Below, piece after piece: positions 35,042 through 45,555 of a stretch of 64,000 nt of DNA. The stretch is from NCBI GenBank assembly GCA_021772915.1, contig JAJFLB010000026.1, positions 62,001-126,000 on the forward strand. The letters run 5' to 3'. Position numbers and translations under genes: made by a program. Position 1 is the stretch's first letter, and each line of letters begins with the position of its first letter. Below the pieces are notes generated by a model that was not told the DNA's origin, did not search any database, and was given only the letters and a program-made list of their open reading frames with translations. This DNA is from Gammaproteobacteria bacterium. GTDB taxonomy: Bacteria > Pseudomonadota > Gammaproteobacteria > Xanthomonadales > SZUA-36.

Positions 35042-37345
35042 ATGCTCAGTAAAGAACTGGAAGTCACCATCACCCAGGCCTACCAGGAAGCCCGTACCGC
35101 CCGGCATGAGTTCCTGACAGTTGAACACCTGCTGCTGGCTTTGCTGGATAATAGTTCGGCTTTGTCCATTCTCAGTGCCTGCGACACGGATTTCACCGCG
35201 CTGGAGGCTGAGTTACGTACGGCTTTGGCTGAGACCGTCCCGGTGCTGGAAGATACAGACAGCCGTGATGCACAGCCAACCATTGGATTCACGCGCGTGC
35301 TGAAAAGGGCCTTGTACCATGTCCAGTCAGCAGGAAAACAGGAAGTTATCGGCTCCAATGTGCTGGTGGCCATCTTCAGTGAGAAAGACTCTTACGCCAC
35401 CTATTTGTTGAATAAGTATGATGTCACCCGCCTTGACGTGGTGGAGTACATTTCCCATGGCATATCGCCGCGGGACCACAATTCTGAGCAGGATGAAGAC
35501 GGCAACCACAGAGAAACAATGGAGGAAGAGCCCGAGCCCAGGAAGTCGGCGCTTGATAGCTTTACCACCAACCTGAATGAACGTGCCCGCGAGGGCAAGA
35601 TCGATCCTCTGATTGGACGTGACAGCGAGGTCCAGCGCACCATCCAGGTGTTATGCCGACGCCGCAAAAACAATCCTCTTTTTGCCGGTGAGGCCGGTGT
35701 CGGGAAAACTGCCATGGCGGAAGGGCTGGCATTGAGAATTGTCGAAGGGCAGGTTCCCGCCGTACTCGAGAGCGCGACCCTTTATGCCCTGGATCTGGGT
35801 GCCTTGTTGGCGGGCACCAAGTATCGTGGGGATTTTGAAAAGCGGCTTAAAGCGGTGATGGCAGAGTTACAGGAAATCGAAGGTGCCGTGCTGTTCATTG
35901 ATGAAATTCATACCATTATCGGCGCTGGTGCCGCATCGGGTGGTGTCATGGATGCATCTAACCTGATCAAGCCCGTACTGGCTTCCGGTGAACTTCGTTG
36001 TATTGGCTCGACCACCTTCCAGGAATTCCGGGGTGTGTTTGAGAAAGACCGGGCTCTTGCCCGTCGTTTTCAAAAAATTGACATCGTCGAACCCAGCATT
36101 GTGGAAACCATTGAGATTCTGCGTGGCTTAAAGTCCCGCTTCGAAGATCACCACCAGGTCAAGTACACCGATGAAGCACTGTGCGCTGCAGCAGAGCTGG
36201 CCGGCCGGCACATCAATGACCGGCATTTGCCCGACAAGGCCATCGATGTGATCGACGAGGCCGGGGCCAGGCAGCGCATGCGTCCGGAAGCTGAACGTAA
36301 GCAACTCCTGGACGAACACGATATTGAAATCATCGTGGCCCACATGGCGCGTATTCCACCCAAACAGGTATCACGCTCAGACCGGGATGCACTGCGCAAT
36401 CTGGAACGTGATCTGAAACTGACGGTTTTTGGACAGGATGAGGCCATCTCGGCACTGGCCACGGCGATCAAGATGTCCCGTTCAGGCCTGGGAGAAGAAG
36501 AGAAACCCATTGGTTCATTCCTGTTTGCAGGTCCAACCGGTGTCGGTAAGACCGAGGTCACCCGTCAGCTGTCACTGATCATGGGGATCGAATTGATCCG
36601 TTTTGATATGTCGGAGTACATGGAGGCACATTCGGTATCCCGTCTGGTGGGTGCACCACCGGGTTATGTCGGTTTTGACCAGGGCGGCCTGCTGACCGAG
36701 GCAGTGACCAGGAATCCGCATGCCGTACTTCTTCTGGATGAGATCGAAAAGGCGCACCCGGACGTCTACAACATACTGTTACAGATCATGGACCACGGGA
36801 AATTGACCGACACCAATGGTCGTGAAGCCGATTTTCGTAATGTCATCCTGGTGATGACCACCAATGCAGGTGCGCAGCAAAGCGCACGTCGCGCCATCGG
36901 TTTTTCGGGTCAGGATCATGTTTCAGATACCTCCGAGGCGATACGACGAACCTTTACACCTGAGTTTCGCAATCGTCTGGATGCGACTATTCAGTTCAAG
37001 GCGCTCGATTTCGCAATCGTATTGCAAATCGTTGACAAGTTTATCCTGGAGCTGGAAGCACAACTGGCTTTAAAGGATGTGGGTATCTCCGTTTCCGTGC
37101 CGGCACGCGAGTGGTTGGCCGAGCAGGGGTTTGACCCGGAAATGGGTGCCCGGCCAATGCAACGCGTCATTCAGGGCCAGATCAAGCGCAAACTCGCCGA
37201 TGATCTGTTGTTTGGTGACCTGGCAACAGGTGGGGAAGTGAATGTCACGCTGTCCAACAAGAACGGCCGTCAGTTGAAAATCCGAACGCGACCGCACAAG
37301 GAGACACAAAAGGCACTGCCTCCGGCAACGGAAAAAGAAAGCTGA
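35042..37345 (+). CDS. clpA: ATP-dependent Clp protease ATP-binding subunit ClpA
   Basis: 767 residues. The N-domain binds ClpS. D1 has Walker [14 protein letters not shown] and Walker B in [15 protein letters not shown]2 has [14 protein letters not shown] and [13 protein letters not shown]. The ClpP-docking IGF loop (RRAIGFSGQ) is present. It unfolds substrates into ClpP, whose gene is not in this window. The C-terminal tail is charged. It is convergent with infA, 38 bp apart. Confidence 0.97.
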   Translation: MLSKELEVTITQAYQEARTARHEFLTVEHLLLALLDNSSALSILSACDTDFTALEAELRTALAETVPVLEDTDSRDAQPTIGFTRVLKRALYHVQSAGKQEVIGSNVLVAIFSEKDSYATYLLNKYDVTRLDVVEYISHGISPRDHNSEQDEDGNHRETMEEEPEPRKSALDSFTTNLNERAREGKIDPLIGRDSEVQRTIQVLCRRRKNNPLFAGEAGVGKTAMAEGLALRIVEGQVPAVLESATLYALDLGALLAGTKYRGDFEKRLKAVMAELQEIEGAVLFIDEIHTIIGAGAASGGVMDASNLIKPVLASGELRCIGSTTFQEFRGVFEKDRALARRFQKIDIVEPSIVETIEILRGLKSRFEDHHQVKYTDEALCAAAELAGRHINDRHLPDKAIDVIDEAGARQRMRPEAERKQLLDEHDIEIIVAHMARIPPKQVSRSDRDALRNLERDLKLTVFGQDEAISALATAIKMSRSGLGEEEKPIGSFLFAGPTGVGKTEVTRQLSLIMGIELIRFDMSEYMEAHSVSRLVGAPPGYVGFDQGGLLTEAVTRNPHAVLLLDEIEKAHPDVYNILLQIMDHGKLTDTNGREADFRNVILVMTTNAGAQQSARRAIGFSGQDHVSDTSEAIRRTFTPEFRNRLDATIQFKALDFAIVLQIVDKFILELEAQLALKDVGISVSVPAREWLAEQGFDPEMGARPMQRVIQGQIKRKLADDLLFGDLATGGEVNVTLSNKNGRQLKIRTRPHKETQKALPPATEKES

Positions 37346-37382
37346 GCTGGAATTTTGTTCGTGGCCTGGTGCGACCGGGTGA

Positions 37383-37601
37383 CTACTTCATTCGGTAGGT
37401 AATACGTCCCTTGGACAAATCATACGGAGTCAATTCAACCTTGACCATATCACCGGTGAGAATCCGGATATAGTGTTTTCGCATGCGACCGGAGATGTGT
37501 GCAGTCACCACGTGGCCGTTTTCGAGCTCGACTTTGAAGAGCGTATTGGGCAGGGTTTCGAGAACCGTACCTTCCATCTCAATTACATCTTCTTTCGCCA
37601 T
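37383..37601 (-). CDS. infA: Translation initiation factor IF-1
   Basis: 72 residues forming the single OB-fold: [59 protein letters not shown]-1 occupies the ribosomal A site during initiation. It is in its usual place after clpA, oriented convergently. Confidence 0.97.
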   Translation of the reverse strand: MAKEDVIEMEGTVLETLPNTLFKVELENGHVVTAHISGRMRKHYIRILTGDMVKVELTPYDLSKGRITYRMK

Positions 37602-37651
37602 GTGTCCTCACGTCTTGTTCAGGTGGCGGTATTGTGCCACTCGTCCCACGG

Positions 37652-37679
37652 TTGACACAACAACTGATTTGCTTACAAT
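37652..37679 (+). promoter_or_regulatory. Sigma70 promoter of the tRNA-Gly/tRNA-Cys operon
   Basis: TTGACA (37652-37657), 16 bp spacer, TACAAT (37674-37679). The predicted start is near 37686, seven bases before the first tRNA. The discriminator is GC-rich (acgccacc), as seen in stringently controlled stable-RNA promoters. Confidence 0.8.
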
Positions 37680-37692
37680 ACGCCACCTTGAT

Positions 37693-37768
<76 letters not shown>

Positions 37769-37782
37769 GGTTTTATCCCCGA

Positions 37783-37856
37783 GGCCAGGTGGCAGAGTGG
37801 TTATGCTGCGGCCTGCAAAGCCGTCTACGCCGGTTCGATTCCGACCCTGGCCTCCA
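37783..37856 (+). tRNA. tRNA-Cys (anticodon GCA)
   Basis: A 74-nt cloverleaf. The acceptor GGCCAGG pairs with CCTGGCC, the anticodon loop is CTGCAAA, and the T-loop is GGTTCGATTCC. CCA is encoded. It follows tRNA-Gly by 14 bp, as in the E. coli glyW-cysT-leuZ operon, but no tRNA-Leu follows here. Confidence 0.97.
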
Positions 37857-37869
37857 GTTACTCAAGCGA

Positions 37870-37894
37870 GACGAATCAGGATCAACCTGATCGT
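37870..37894 (+). terminator. Hairpin after tRNA-Cys, possible terminator
   Basis: GACG-A-ATCAGG and CCTGATCGTC form a 10 bp stem with one bulged A around ATCAA. The following bases are C-rich then TTT, not a clean U-tract, so termination is plausible but unproven. Confidence 0.4.
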
Positions 37895-37913
37895 CCCCCT
37901 GTTCCCACTTTAC

Positions 37914-40900
37914 TCACCTAGGGTGACGACGACCCCATTGCCGGCTCTGGAAGAGCCGTAGACACCCAAGAAGCAACAGCACACTGGTCAGTAGCACCAT
38001 ACTCCAATCGGTCATTGACGGGATTGGGGCCGCAACTCCCGTTACCAGTAGGCTGCTGATTGCCTTACCGCTGTTACCCAGCGGCGAGGTAAGGTCACCG
38101 CTGGTGTTGACGTGGGTGCCGGGTAGGGTGGAGGTGACAGCCACGTCGATCTTGCAGCTGGCCGAGGCGGCGACAGTTCCACCCGCCAAAGTAATGACAT
38201 TGGTCCCCCCGGTTGCCGTCAAGGTGCCACCACAGGTATTGCTAACCACGGGTGGGGCGACCACGGTAACTGCCCCCGGCATGGTGTCGGTGAAAGCCAG
38301 CGGGGTAGCGGCCACGGTACTGCCGGTATTGTCGATGGTGAAGGTCAGCGTGCTGGTTGCCCCTTCGACAATGGCATTAGGTGCAAAGAGCTTGCTGAAA
38401 GGCGGCGCCGAGTTGACAGTCAGGGTGTCAGTCGCCGTGCTGCTCGTCCCCAGGGACGAGGTTAGGCTGCCACTGACATTGAGATGCGCACCAATGGTGT
38501 TACTGGTTACATCAACCCCAACCGTGCAGGCGGCTGAAGCGGCGACACTGCCACCGGTATAGGTGATCGTACCGCCAGCGGCCACGGCGGTCAGTGTGCC
38601 GCCTGTACATGTCGTAGAGGCATTCGGTGTACCGGCAACTACAACCCCCGCTGGAAGGCTGTCTGTGAAGTCAAGGGCTGTTGCGGTAACTGTGCTGCCG
38701 GTATTGTCGATGGTGAAGGTCAGCGTGCTGGTCGCACCGGGAACGATGGTATCAGACGCGAAGACCTTGGCAAATGCCGGTGGTGGTGGCGGAACGCCAG
38801 GTCCGCCCTGGTCAACTATGGTGCCATTCGCAGTCAGGTCGTCGTCCCCCAGACCACCATCGGTGACGCTGAAAGTGACCGTGCTGCCGGTCACCGTCGC
38901 GGGTATTTTATACCAGTGCGGGGTCGCGTTGGCCGCGGTGGGGCCGTATTTCCAATACTCCGTAGTGGCATCAGGTGGTGTTGGCAGCGTAAACGTAAAC
39001 GCGGCCGTAAAGCCCGGTGTACAGCCCGCAATGACAAAGCTCGCCAGGCCGTGCGGGAAGGTAAAGCCAGCCGGCGCGCTGCTGGCAGGTGGTGACTTGG
39101 CGTGGCCCTCAAGTGGAATATAGTCAAAGACGGTGTAACCACAACTTGTGCCTCCGCCCGTGAAGGTCAGTGTGGCACTCCCGCTGCCACTGCCGGTCGT
39201 GCCCGTGAAAGTCTTTGCAGGCAACACGGTAAGCGAGGCGGTAGCTGGACCAGTGACCGGCACACCAACTTCCTTAAGCGCGCTTGTTGTATTGGAATAG
39301 GTCCCCTGCGAACCTATTCCGGGTACCTGGAGCGTGACATCAAAAGTACAGGTGGCACCGGCCAGGAGGTTGCCGCCCGTGAGTAATATGACAGAGCCGG
39401 CCACTGAGAAAACAGATCCTGTGCCGCAGACATCGTTCTTGGGCAGACCGATCGGGATCAGACCCCCAACCACGGTGGCCAGATCGTCGGTGAAACCAAG
39501 CGTGGTCAAGGGGGTTGTTGAGGCCGAGTTGTCGATGGTGAAACTGAGCTTCACTGTGGTGCCCGCGACCGCGTCAGCGGCAAAGGACTTGGTGAACTTC
39601 ACCACATCAACCCGCAGGTCGCCAGACGCCGGGGTTCCCTTGACAGCAAGGCCACCCACTGTGCCGCTCACAGCGGTGGTGGTGTTGGTATAAGTGCCTT
39701 TCGCTGCTGCTCCCGGCACTGTTACCGAGACATCAAAGGTACAGGAATCTCCAGCCGAACCGGTCGCCGCCAGGCTGCCGCCAGAGAAGCTAAGGTTGGG
39801 AGCTAAGGTGCCACCGCAGACTGCTTTTGGCACACCGGTGGCTGTCAGACCTGCGAGGGCAGGAGCCAGGCTTGTTGTCAGGTCGTCGTCAAAGGCAATA
39901 GCCGAGGCCGCACCGGTAGCCAGATTGGTGAGTGTGAAACGCAGGTTGGCGGTACCACCTGGGGCGACCGGGTTGTTGGTAAATGCCTTGGTCAGCTGCA
40001 GGAGAGTTGAATTGACAATCAGGCCGTCACTGGCGGAAGCACCGGTGCCCAGGCTGGAAGTTACGCTGTCGGTCGTATTGACATGGGTGCCATCCGGGGC
40101 CGCAACCGGAACCAGAAGGCTGACGTCGAAAAAGCACGACGTGCCAGCAGCTACACTGCCGCCTGCGAAGATCAGATTGGTATCCAAAACAGAACCGGTG
40201 AGGGTGCCGCTACAAACGCTGAGTGGCAGACCGGTGGCCTTCAAACCCGGTAGAGCGCCCACGATGTTGGGTGGTATAGCGGCCGAGCCGCCCAGGTTAT
40301 CCGTGAAGGAAATGCTGGTGGCGGTGACTGCAGTCTGATTATTGAGCGTAAAACGCAGGTTCGCTATGCCACCGGCGATGACCGGATCGTCAGTAAATTC
40401 CTTGGTGAGTGTCAGGGTTGCAATCTGGAGGTCGTCTGACGCTTTGTTGCCGGTCGCTGTCACGCCGCTTACCGTAGCGCTGACAGCGCTGGTGGTATTG
40501 GTGTGGCTTCCCGGGGTGGCTCCGGCAGGCACGTTAAGGGTAACGCTGAATGTACATACCTGGCCGGGTGTTAGTGTGGCCCCGGAAAAGGTTAGTGAAG
40601 TCGTGCCACTCAGGGTGCCGTTACCAGTGCCACAGACGTCGTTAAGTGGTAAACCGGTTGCTGCCAGGCCTGCAATCGTCGGCACCAGGGTCGTCAGGTC
40701 GTCGGTAAAACCAACGGCCGTAGCATTACCCGCTGCGGTGGATGCATGGGTTAGTGTGAACTTGAGGGTGACGCTGCTGCTGGGATCAACCGGGTCGTTG
40801 GTGAACTCCTTGGCGAGGGTCGGTGGTGCCACTACCACCAGGTCATCACTGGCGGGGGACCCGCTGCGTGTGCTGCCGTCGACGGTGGCGGTAATTTCCT

Positions 40901-42506
40901 CGGTGGTGTTGATGTGGGTGCCGGCTGCGAGTCCCGCCGGGATGGTCAATGTAACATCGAAGGTACAAGTTGAGCCGGCTCCGGGTGCTGCGGTCAGGGT
41001 GCCACCAGTCAGCCGCAGGCCCTCACGATCGGTACCCATACTCACCTTGGACAGGGTTCCACCGCAAACCGGATTGGCAGGCAGGGCCACCGTAACCGGG
41101 AAGGGCAGGAAACCAAGCGTTGATCCGCCGCCACCCAGGGTGGATTTGGTTAACTCGTCATCAAATGCAATAGCCGTGGCGGCCGAGGTCATGCTGGTGT
41201 TTTCGATGGTGAAGCGCAGGGTGACCGTGTCACCGGTTCCTACCGGGTCACCGACGAAAAGCTTGGTCAATTTGGGTGCGGTAGTGACGACTAGCACATC
41301 CGTAGCGGTGTTGCCGGTAACCCCGGTGCCGTCAATAGTGGCCGTAATCGCAGTCGTGGTGTTGGTGTGACTGCCAAGGGTGGCCCCTCCTGGCACCGTC
41401 AGCGTGACGTTAAAGTTGCAGGAAGCGCCGCCTGCCAGGCTGCCACCGGCAAAGCTCAGCGTTGTCGTACCGCTGAGGGTCCCCCCACAAACCGTCGCCG
41501 GCAGTCCGGTCGCGCTGAGACCCGCTGGCAAGGGGTCAGTAAAGGCGATGGCGGTCGCGGTGTTGATCCGGTCTGGGTTCTGGATGGAAAACTTGAGGGT
41601 TACCGTGCCACCCGGTGCAACCGGGTCGTCGGTAAAGGATTTGACCAGGAAGTTAACCGGGACATTGAGCGCGGCGGTAGCAAAACCACCGGCGAGGGGC
41701 GTACTGTTGGTATTGCGCTCCAGGATGCCTGTTGTGTTGACAAAAACACCCGTGATTGTTGTGGTGACGTCAACGGAAATGGTACAAGTCGTCGATCCTG
41801 CACCTGCTGCCAGAGAAGCACCCGCAAGAGAAATTGTGCTTGCCCCGGAAACGGCTGTAAGGGCGCCGTTACAGGTATTGGCAGCATTGGCTGGCGTGGC
41901 GATGATCATTCCTGTGGGTAGAAAGTCAGCGAACCCCATGGATGACATCGCAGATTCGTCCTTGTTGGTGATTGTCAGCGTGAGTTTGCTGGTTCCGCCC
42001 AGGGGGATGGTCGCTGGTGCAAAACTCTTGGCGAACCCGGGTCTGCTGTTACTCACCGTGAGGGTTGCAGTTGCCGTGCCGCTGGTACCCAAACTGGATG
42101 TCAGAGTGCCACTGGTATTCGTCGCTGTCGCGGTACCTACTACGTTTACACTAACCGTGCAGGTTGCAGGGCTGGCGGGGAGTCGGCCGTCTGCCATGGT
42201 TATCGTGGTACCACCGTCCGCTGCGGTGACCCTGGCGTCGACACAGTCTGTGACGGCACTTGCCGGTGTGGCAAGGGTTATTCCCGCCGGCAGCACGTCG
42301 GTAAAAGCCAGGTCACTGGCGGGGGTGTTGCTTCCGGTGATGGTAAATGTCAGTTTGCTGGCGCTGCCCGGTCCAATGGTGCTGGGACTGAACACTTTAC
42401 CGAAGCCCATTCCATTTGCCAAAGCCAATCCGGGCAGTGCAAGTGCCAGCAAGACCATGGCTAAATAGTGTGTGAGAATTTGAAACCTGACAATCTTGTT
42501 ATTCAT
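37914..42506 (-). CDS. Giant repeat-built surface protein with IPTL-CTERM-like sorting tail
   Basis: 1530 residues from the ATG at 42506, where a signal peptide starts (FQILTHYLAMVLLALALPGLALA). Upstream codons open to 42746 lack protein character. The body is about ten units of 110-140 residues, each starting with a K-x-F box (such as AKSFAPATIPLG, VKSFTDDPVAPG, TKAFTNNPVAPG), then L-x-FT(I/L)-x-N, and a C-G(T/A)L turn, typical of DUF11-like immunoglobulin-fold repeats. One divergent unit (AKTFTGTTGSGSGSATLTFT) contains a Cys-Gly-Tyr segment. The C-terminus (IPSMTDWSMVLLTSVLLLLG followed by an Arg-rich end) fits an IPTL-CTERM sorting signal, processed by an exosortase-type enzyme not seen in this window. 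Probably a secreted, surface or matrix protein. Confidence 0.8.
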   Translation of the reverse strand: MNNKIVRFQILTHYLAMVLLALALPGLALANGMGFGKVFSPSTIGPGSASKLTFTITGSNTPASDLAFTDVLPAGITLATPASAVTDCVDARVTAADGGTTITMADGRLPASPATCTVSVNVVGTATATNTSGTLTSSLGTSGTATATLTVSNSRPGFAKSFAPATIPLGGTSKLTLTITNKDESAMSSMGFADFLPTGMIIATPANAANTCNGALTAVSGASTISLAGASLAAGAGSTTCTISVDVTTTITGVFVNTTGILERNTNSTPLAGGFATAALNVPVNFLVKSFTDDPVAPGGTVTLKFSIQNPDRINTATAIAFTDPLPAGLSATGLPATVCGGTLSGTTTLSFAGGSLAGGASCNFNVTLTVPGGATLGSHTNTTTAITATIDGTGVTGNTATDVLVVTTAPKLTKLFVGDPVGTGDTVTLRFTIENTSMTSAATAIAFDDELTKSTLGGGGSTLGFLPFPVTVALPANPVCGGTLSKVSMGTDREGLRLTGGTLTAAPGAGSTCTFDVTLTIPAGLAAGTHINTTEEITATVDGSTRSGSPASDDLVVVAPPTLAKEFTNDPVDPSSSVTLKFTLTHASTAAGNATAVGFTDDLTTLVPTIAGLAATGLPLNDVCGTGNGTLSGTTSLTFSGATLTPGQVCTFSVTLNVPAGATPGSHTNTTSAVSATVSGVTATGNKASDDLQIATLTLTKEFTDDPVIAGGIANLRFTLNNQTAVTATSISFTDNLGGSAAIPPNIVGALPGLKATGLPLSVCSGTLTGSVLDTNLIFAGGSVAAGTSCFFDVSLLVPVAAPDGTHVNTTDSVTSSLGTGASASDGLIVNSTLLQLTKAFTNNPVAPGGTANLRFTLTNLATGAASAIAFDDDLTTSLAPALAGLTATGVPKAVCGGTLAPNLSFSGGSLAATGSAGDSCTFDVSVTVPGAAAKGTYTNTTTAVSGTVGGLAVKGTPASGDLRVDVVKFTKSFAADAVAGTTVKLSFTIDNSASTTPLTTLGFTDDLATVVGGLIPIGLPKNDVCGTGSVFSVAGSVILLTGGNLLAGATCTFDVTLQVPGIGSQGTYSNTTSALKEVGVPVTGPATASLTVLPAKTFTGTTGSGSGSATLTFTGGGTSCGYTVFDYIPLEGHAKSPPASSAPAGFTFPHGLASFVIAGCTPGFTAAFTFTLPTPPDATTEYWKYGPTAANATPHWYKIPATVTGSTVTFSVTDGGLGDDDLTANGTIVDQGGPGVPPPPPAFAKVFASDTIVPGATSTLTFTIDNTGSTVTATALDFTDSLPAGVVVAGTPNASTTCTGGTLTAVAAGGTITYTGGSVAASAACTVGVDVTSNTIGAHLNVSGSLTSSLGTSSTATDTLTVNSAPPFSKLFAPNAIVEGATSTLTFTIDNTGSTVAATPLAFTDTMPGAVTVVAPPVVSNTCGGTLTATGGTNVITLAGGTVAASASCKIDVAVTSTLPGTHVNTSGDLTSPLGNSGKAISSLLVTGVAAPIPSMTDWSMVLLTSVLLLLGCLRLFQSRQWGRRHPR

Positions 42507-42814
42507 ACATCGTAACCTGTTGAGTTCAACCGATTGGCGAAGCCGCAGTGTACCTTGATCAGCACCACGGTTGCAGACTTTGACTGCTTGCCAACTTGTT
42601 CGATTACCGGTGGTGTACGCGCCCCCGCGTTCCCTGCTAACCTTAATCATAGCAAAACCATCGAAACCACTCCAACGTATAGTTGATTTATCTCCTATGT
42701 CTTCAATCATCAAGCTGACTCCAGGAACGGCGCATGTAATACTCAACGCAGGAACCTTATTGACGCCAGAGGTTCAAACTGAACTTGCCGGTTCCATGAT
42801 TGACAGTTAATAGG
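42507..42814. other. 308 bp divergent intergenic region
   Basis: It separates the giant repeat protein (minus) from the lipoprotein (plus) and must contain both promoters. I see no recognised riboswitch or clear promoter boxes. A short plus-strand frame ending at 42810 could encode a small peptide ending ELAGSMIDS, but it lacks a Shine-Dalgarno and is not called. Confidence 0.4.
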
Positions 42815-44788
42815 GTGCACTCAATTTCCGATTATTCACAACGCATGTTAGCGCTCATCCTGATACTGGCCTTCAGTTTTGTTGTCAGTGGTTGTGCAGG
42901 CACGGCTCAAGGTGTCGACACGTCCGTCTATTCTCGTCTGAAAGCAGATGAGGTTTTGGAGCAAGCACCTTCCGGCTCGTCCGCCATGGTGATTATTCGT
43001 TATCCGGCCATGATCCATGCCGATGCGGAAAACCTGTATGTGAGCTCTTTTGCAATTAATGCGATAGGTGGTGAGGTTCCGTACGCCGAGTACAGCAAAC
43101 CACAGACATCGAGAGTCGCGCAATCCGTCATTGAGAAATCCAGTTACTACGCGATGTCACTTTACAATGAACTGAAGAAAATTCTTCCCAAGGACTCTGT
43201 ATTACTTTCACCGCATATCGTGGTCTGGGACAAAGAGAGAAATCTGCACAGTCGTCCAATTCTCGCCACGGAACAGATACCCAGTGTATTAACCGTAGAT
43301 TTCAATATTTATTCCTACCCGGATGTTAACAAGTTAATGGATGCGCCCCCGGTCACTTTTGGAGACCTGGTGACACCAATGATTGTCGTCAAGAGCAATC
43401 GCTGGATCCAGCCGGCCCTGAACGGTCTGTTGATTTCCAGTCGCCCCTTGATCAGCTCGGCCTGGCGCCAGACTCAAAACGAAACTGAAAAAGCCCTTGC
43501 GATGCGGCTAGAGGATGTCATCCGGTATCAGCCTCCCTCACTGGATTTCATTGCTTTTTTGCGTGAGAGAAATGAGCAAAACACCACCTTGCCACTCAAG
43601 ACCAACGGCAAAGGCAACGGAATTAAAGCTGCCATTGAACCCTATTCAGTGGAAAAGATACAGATGAGCGGTGCTGCCATCACCAGGCTTCCGGAAGACT
43701 TCTCTGCAGATCCGTTCGTACCGGGTTTCGTGCGCGGAGCGAGTACACGCATAGTTGAAGTTCTGAACTCTATTGATCACAACCGGGCGACATTTTTTGC
43801 ACGACAAATTGCCTTGAATCGTTTTGATACCGAGTTGGCAAAGGTATTCTTTATCCAATCAACAGACGAGAGTATTCGGGCGCGCATGTTGCTGGCCGAT
43901 GCCCTGATTGGCGCAGAGCGCGAGTTTCTCGCCGCCCAGTCTGAGAGCATTTATGCCGGGACTTACACCGGCAACTATGGCTTGAAGATGCGCAGGATCA
44001 TTGCGGCTGAGTATCATATGCTTGAAGAGCGACGACAACTGGCCAGAACTCAGAATGTAACGACTGCCGTCGCGGTGATTGGTCTGGCAGGTGCCGTCTA
44101 CGGGGCGGCGGTGGCATCAACTGCGGCGAGTACCGCTGCTGTGGCAGCAGCCTCGGCAGGGGCTCTTACCGGATCCGTCTGGGCGATGCACAATGCCAGG
44201 GACATCAGGGCTGAATCCGGGGAAGTCAGCAGGTATTTTCTCGCCCGCATGGCGCCGGCTTTTGACCGGCAAATGTCTGTGCAAATGGAGTGGCTGGAGT
44301 CAAAGGAACTCATAACCGCACGTGGGTTCGCAGAATTCAGAAACAAAACGCTGAGCTTGTATCAGTCGCGAGTTAGATCCATGAGTATCAACGCCGAGCC
44401 GCAATGCCGGTTTACCCATCCGGATTTTGTGCAGGATGGACGTTGGTTTGGTGTCTGTGCCAATAACCGGGCTTCCGGCAGAGGTTATGGGCTGATTGTT
44501 GCTGATAATGGTGACTCACTTGAGTTTATCGGTGATGCCGAGCAGGGTTTGGCCTCCGGCCAGGGCGGCATGATCATTCGGCGCGGCAGGCAAGTTGCCA
44601 CGACCTATTACGAAGGTGGATTCAAGCAGGGCTTGCCCGATGGGGTTGTACGCATTCAAAAAACCGGGGCGCCCACACGCGTGAGGAAATTCAGCAACGG
44701 AGCTGATGTTGGCAAAGGCAATCCGGACGGACTGCGGCGACTTGAATTTGCCACCAGTACACCAGCGCAAAATTTGTCCATCCAATGA
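42815..44788 (+). CDS. Large predicted lipoprotein with C-terminal MORN-like region
   Basis: 657 residues if started at the GTG 42815, which gives an Arg before the hydrophobic signal; an ATG at 42845 is the alternative. The lipobox is VVSGC. Residues about 30-400 are an unrecognised alpha/beta region. A Gly/Ala-rich hydrophobic stretch near residues 420-455 (AGAVYGAAVASTAASTAAVA) could enter the membrane. The C-terminal 90 residues (ASGRGYGLIVADNGDSLEFI, FKQGLPDGVVRIQ) look like degenerate MORN repeats. It overlaps the next gene by four bases. Confidence 0.65.
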   Translation: MHSISDYSQRMLALILILAFSFVVSGCAGTAQGVDTSVYSRLKADEVLEQAPSGSSAMVIIRYPAMIHADAENLYVSSFAINAIGGEVPYAEYSKPQTSRVAQSVIEKSSYYAMSLYNELKKILPKDSVLLSPHIVVWDKERNLHSRPILATEQIPSVLTVDFNIYSYPDVNKLMDAPPVTFGDLVTPMIVVKSNRWIQPALNGLLISSRPLISSAWRQTQNETEKALAMRLEDVIRYQPPSLDFIAFLRERNEQNTTLPLKTNGKGNGIKAAIEPYSVEKIQMSGAAITRLPEDFSADPFVPGFVRGASTRIVEVLNSIDHNRATFFARQIALNRFDTELAKVFFIQSTDESIRARMLLADALIGAEREFLAAQSESIYAGTYTGNYGLKMRRIIAAEYHMLEERRQLARTQNVTTAVAVIGLAGAVYGAAVASTAASTAAVAAASAGALTGSVWAMHNARDIRAESGEVSRYFLARMAPAFDRQMSVQMEWLESKELITARGFAEFRNKTLSLYQSRVRSMSINAEPQCRFTHPDFVQDGRWFGVCANNRASGRGYGLIVADNGDSLEFIGDAEQGLASGQGGMIIRRGRQVATTYYEGGFKQGLPDGVVRIQKTGAPTRVRKFSNGADVGKGNPDGLRRLEFATSTPAQNLSIQ

Positions 44789-45546
44789 ATTACAAACTTA
44801 TTCTTGTGGGTCTTGTTTTTAGCACTTTCTTGAAGGCAAGCGGCGATACCCAAATGGAAACGTTCGACAGTCTTCCACCGGGTGAACAATACCGTCAACT
44901 TAGCCTCGTACTACTGATATCCGGAGACGCAAATCCGGGGCTGGTGGACACACTGCTGCCTTTTACCCGGGATAGTGCACAGAGCAAATTTGATCCTGAT
45001 GATTACAAGACGCCGCTGGCCCGCATTGTTGACCAACAGTCCATGCTTGCGGGTGCTGTATTTTTGTTGCAGTTTGCGCGAGATTCCCATGCTGAAATAC
45101 TGTCAAAACTAGCTTCCCTCATCAGAGATAATCCTGTTTTGATCAGCATGTTGGACGTTCATGCAATGACTGAGGACGCCATCATTATTCGTAACGCCAT
45201 AGCCGACAGTATCAGTTATGCAAACACCAGTGAAAATCCAAGCCTTACAGCGCAGGTGTTGGGCTATCGTACCCAAACAATACATCTGCGAAACATGCTG
45301 GAATATGAGCTCTTCAGCGCAGAACTGAAAAAAATAACCCACGAGGCTATCCTTACCCTGGGTGGCAAGCTGGATGCTTACCAGCGTATGTTTGATGAAG
45401 AAGTGGACACAAAGGAACATACCCGGAATTTTGACGCGGCACAGTTTATTTTTAATCGTTCCGAGAAATTTGACGAACATGCGGGCAAGCTAACCGAGGA
45501 GATCATGCGAAGTGTGATTTTGTCCCAAAGCCAGCCTGATTCTTAA
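44785..45546 (+). CDS. Predicted secreted helical protein, unknown function
   Basis: 253 residues. A short signal peptide (YKLILVGLVFSTFLKASG) is followed by an almost entirely helical body rich in Asp/Glu/Ser. I recognise no family. The ATGA overlap with the lipoprotein gene implies co-translation and a shared role. It is convergent with the minus-strand kinase operon, only 9 bp away. Confidence 0.6.
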   Translation: MNYKLILVGLVFSTFLKASGDTQMETFDSLPPGEQYRQLSLVLLISGDANPGLVDTLLPFTRDSAQSKFDPDDYKTPLARIVDQQSMLAGAVFLLQFARDSHAEILSKLASLIRDNPVLISMLDVHAMTEDAIIIRNAIADSISYANTSENPSLTAQVLGYRTQTIHLRNMLEYELFSAELKKITHEAILTLGGKLDAYQRMFDEEVDTKEHTRNFDAAQFIFNRSEKFDEHAGKLTEEIMRSVILSQSQPDS

Positions 45547-45555
45547 AGATGATGG

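Noticed and set aside
37857-37913. Third tRNA (Leu) of a glyW-cysT-leuZ-like operon
   Set aside because: No cloverleaf is present after tRNA-Cys; only a short hairpin.
38104-42468. Several long plus-strand open frames (up to about 360 codons) opposite the giant repeat protein
   Set aside because: They are antisense shadows of a low-stop, Thr/Ala/Gly-rich repeat gene: Pro/Val-rich translations, no Shine-Dalgarno, no recognisable domains.
42571-42810. Small plus-strand ORF just before the lipoprotein gene
   Set aside because: No Shine-Dalgarno, no signal or family features, and it covers the region that must hold both divergent promoters.
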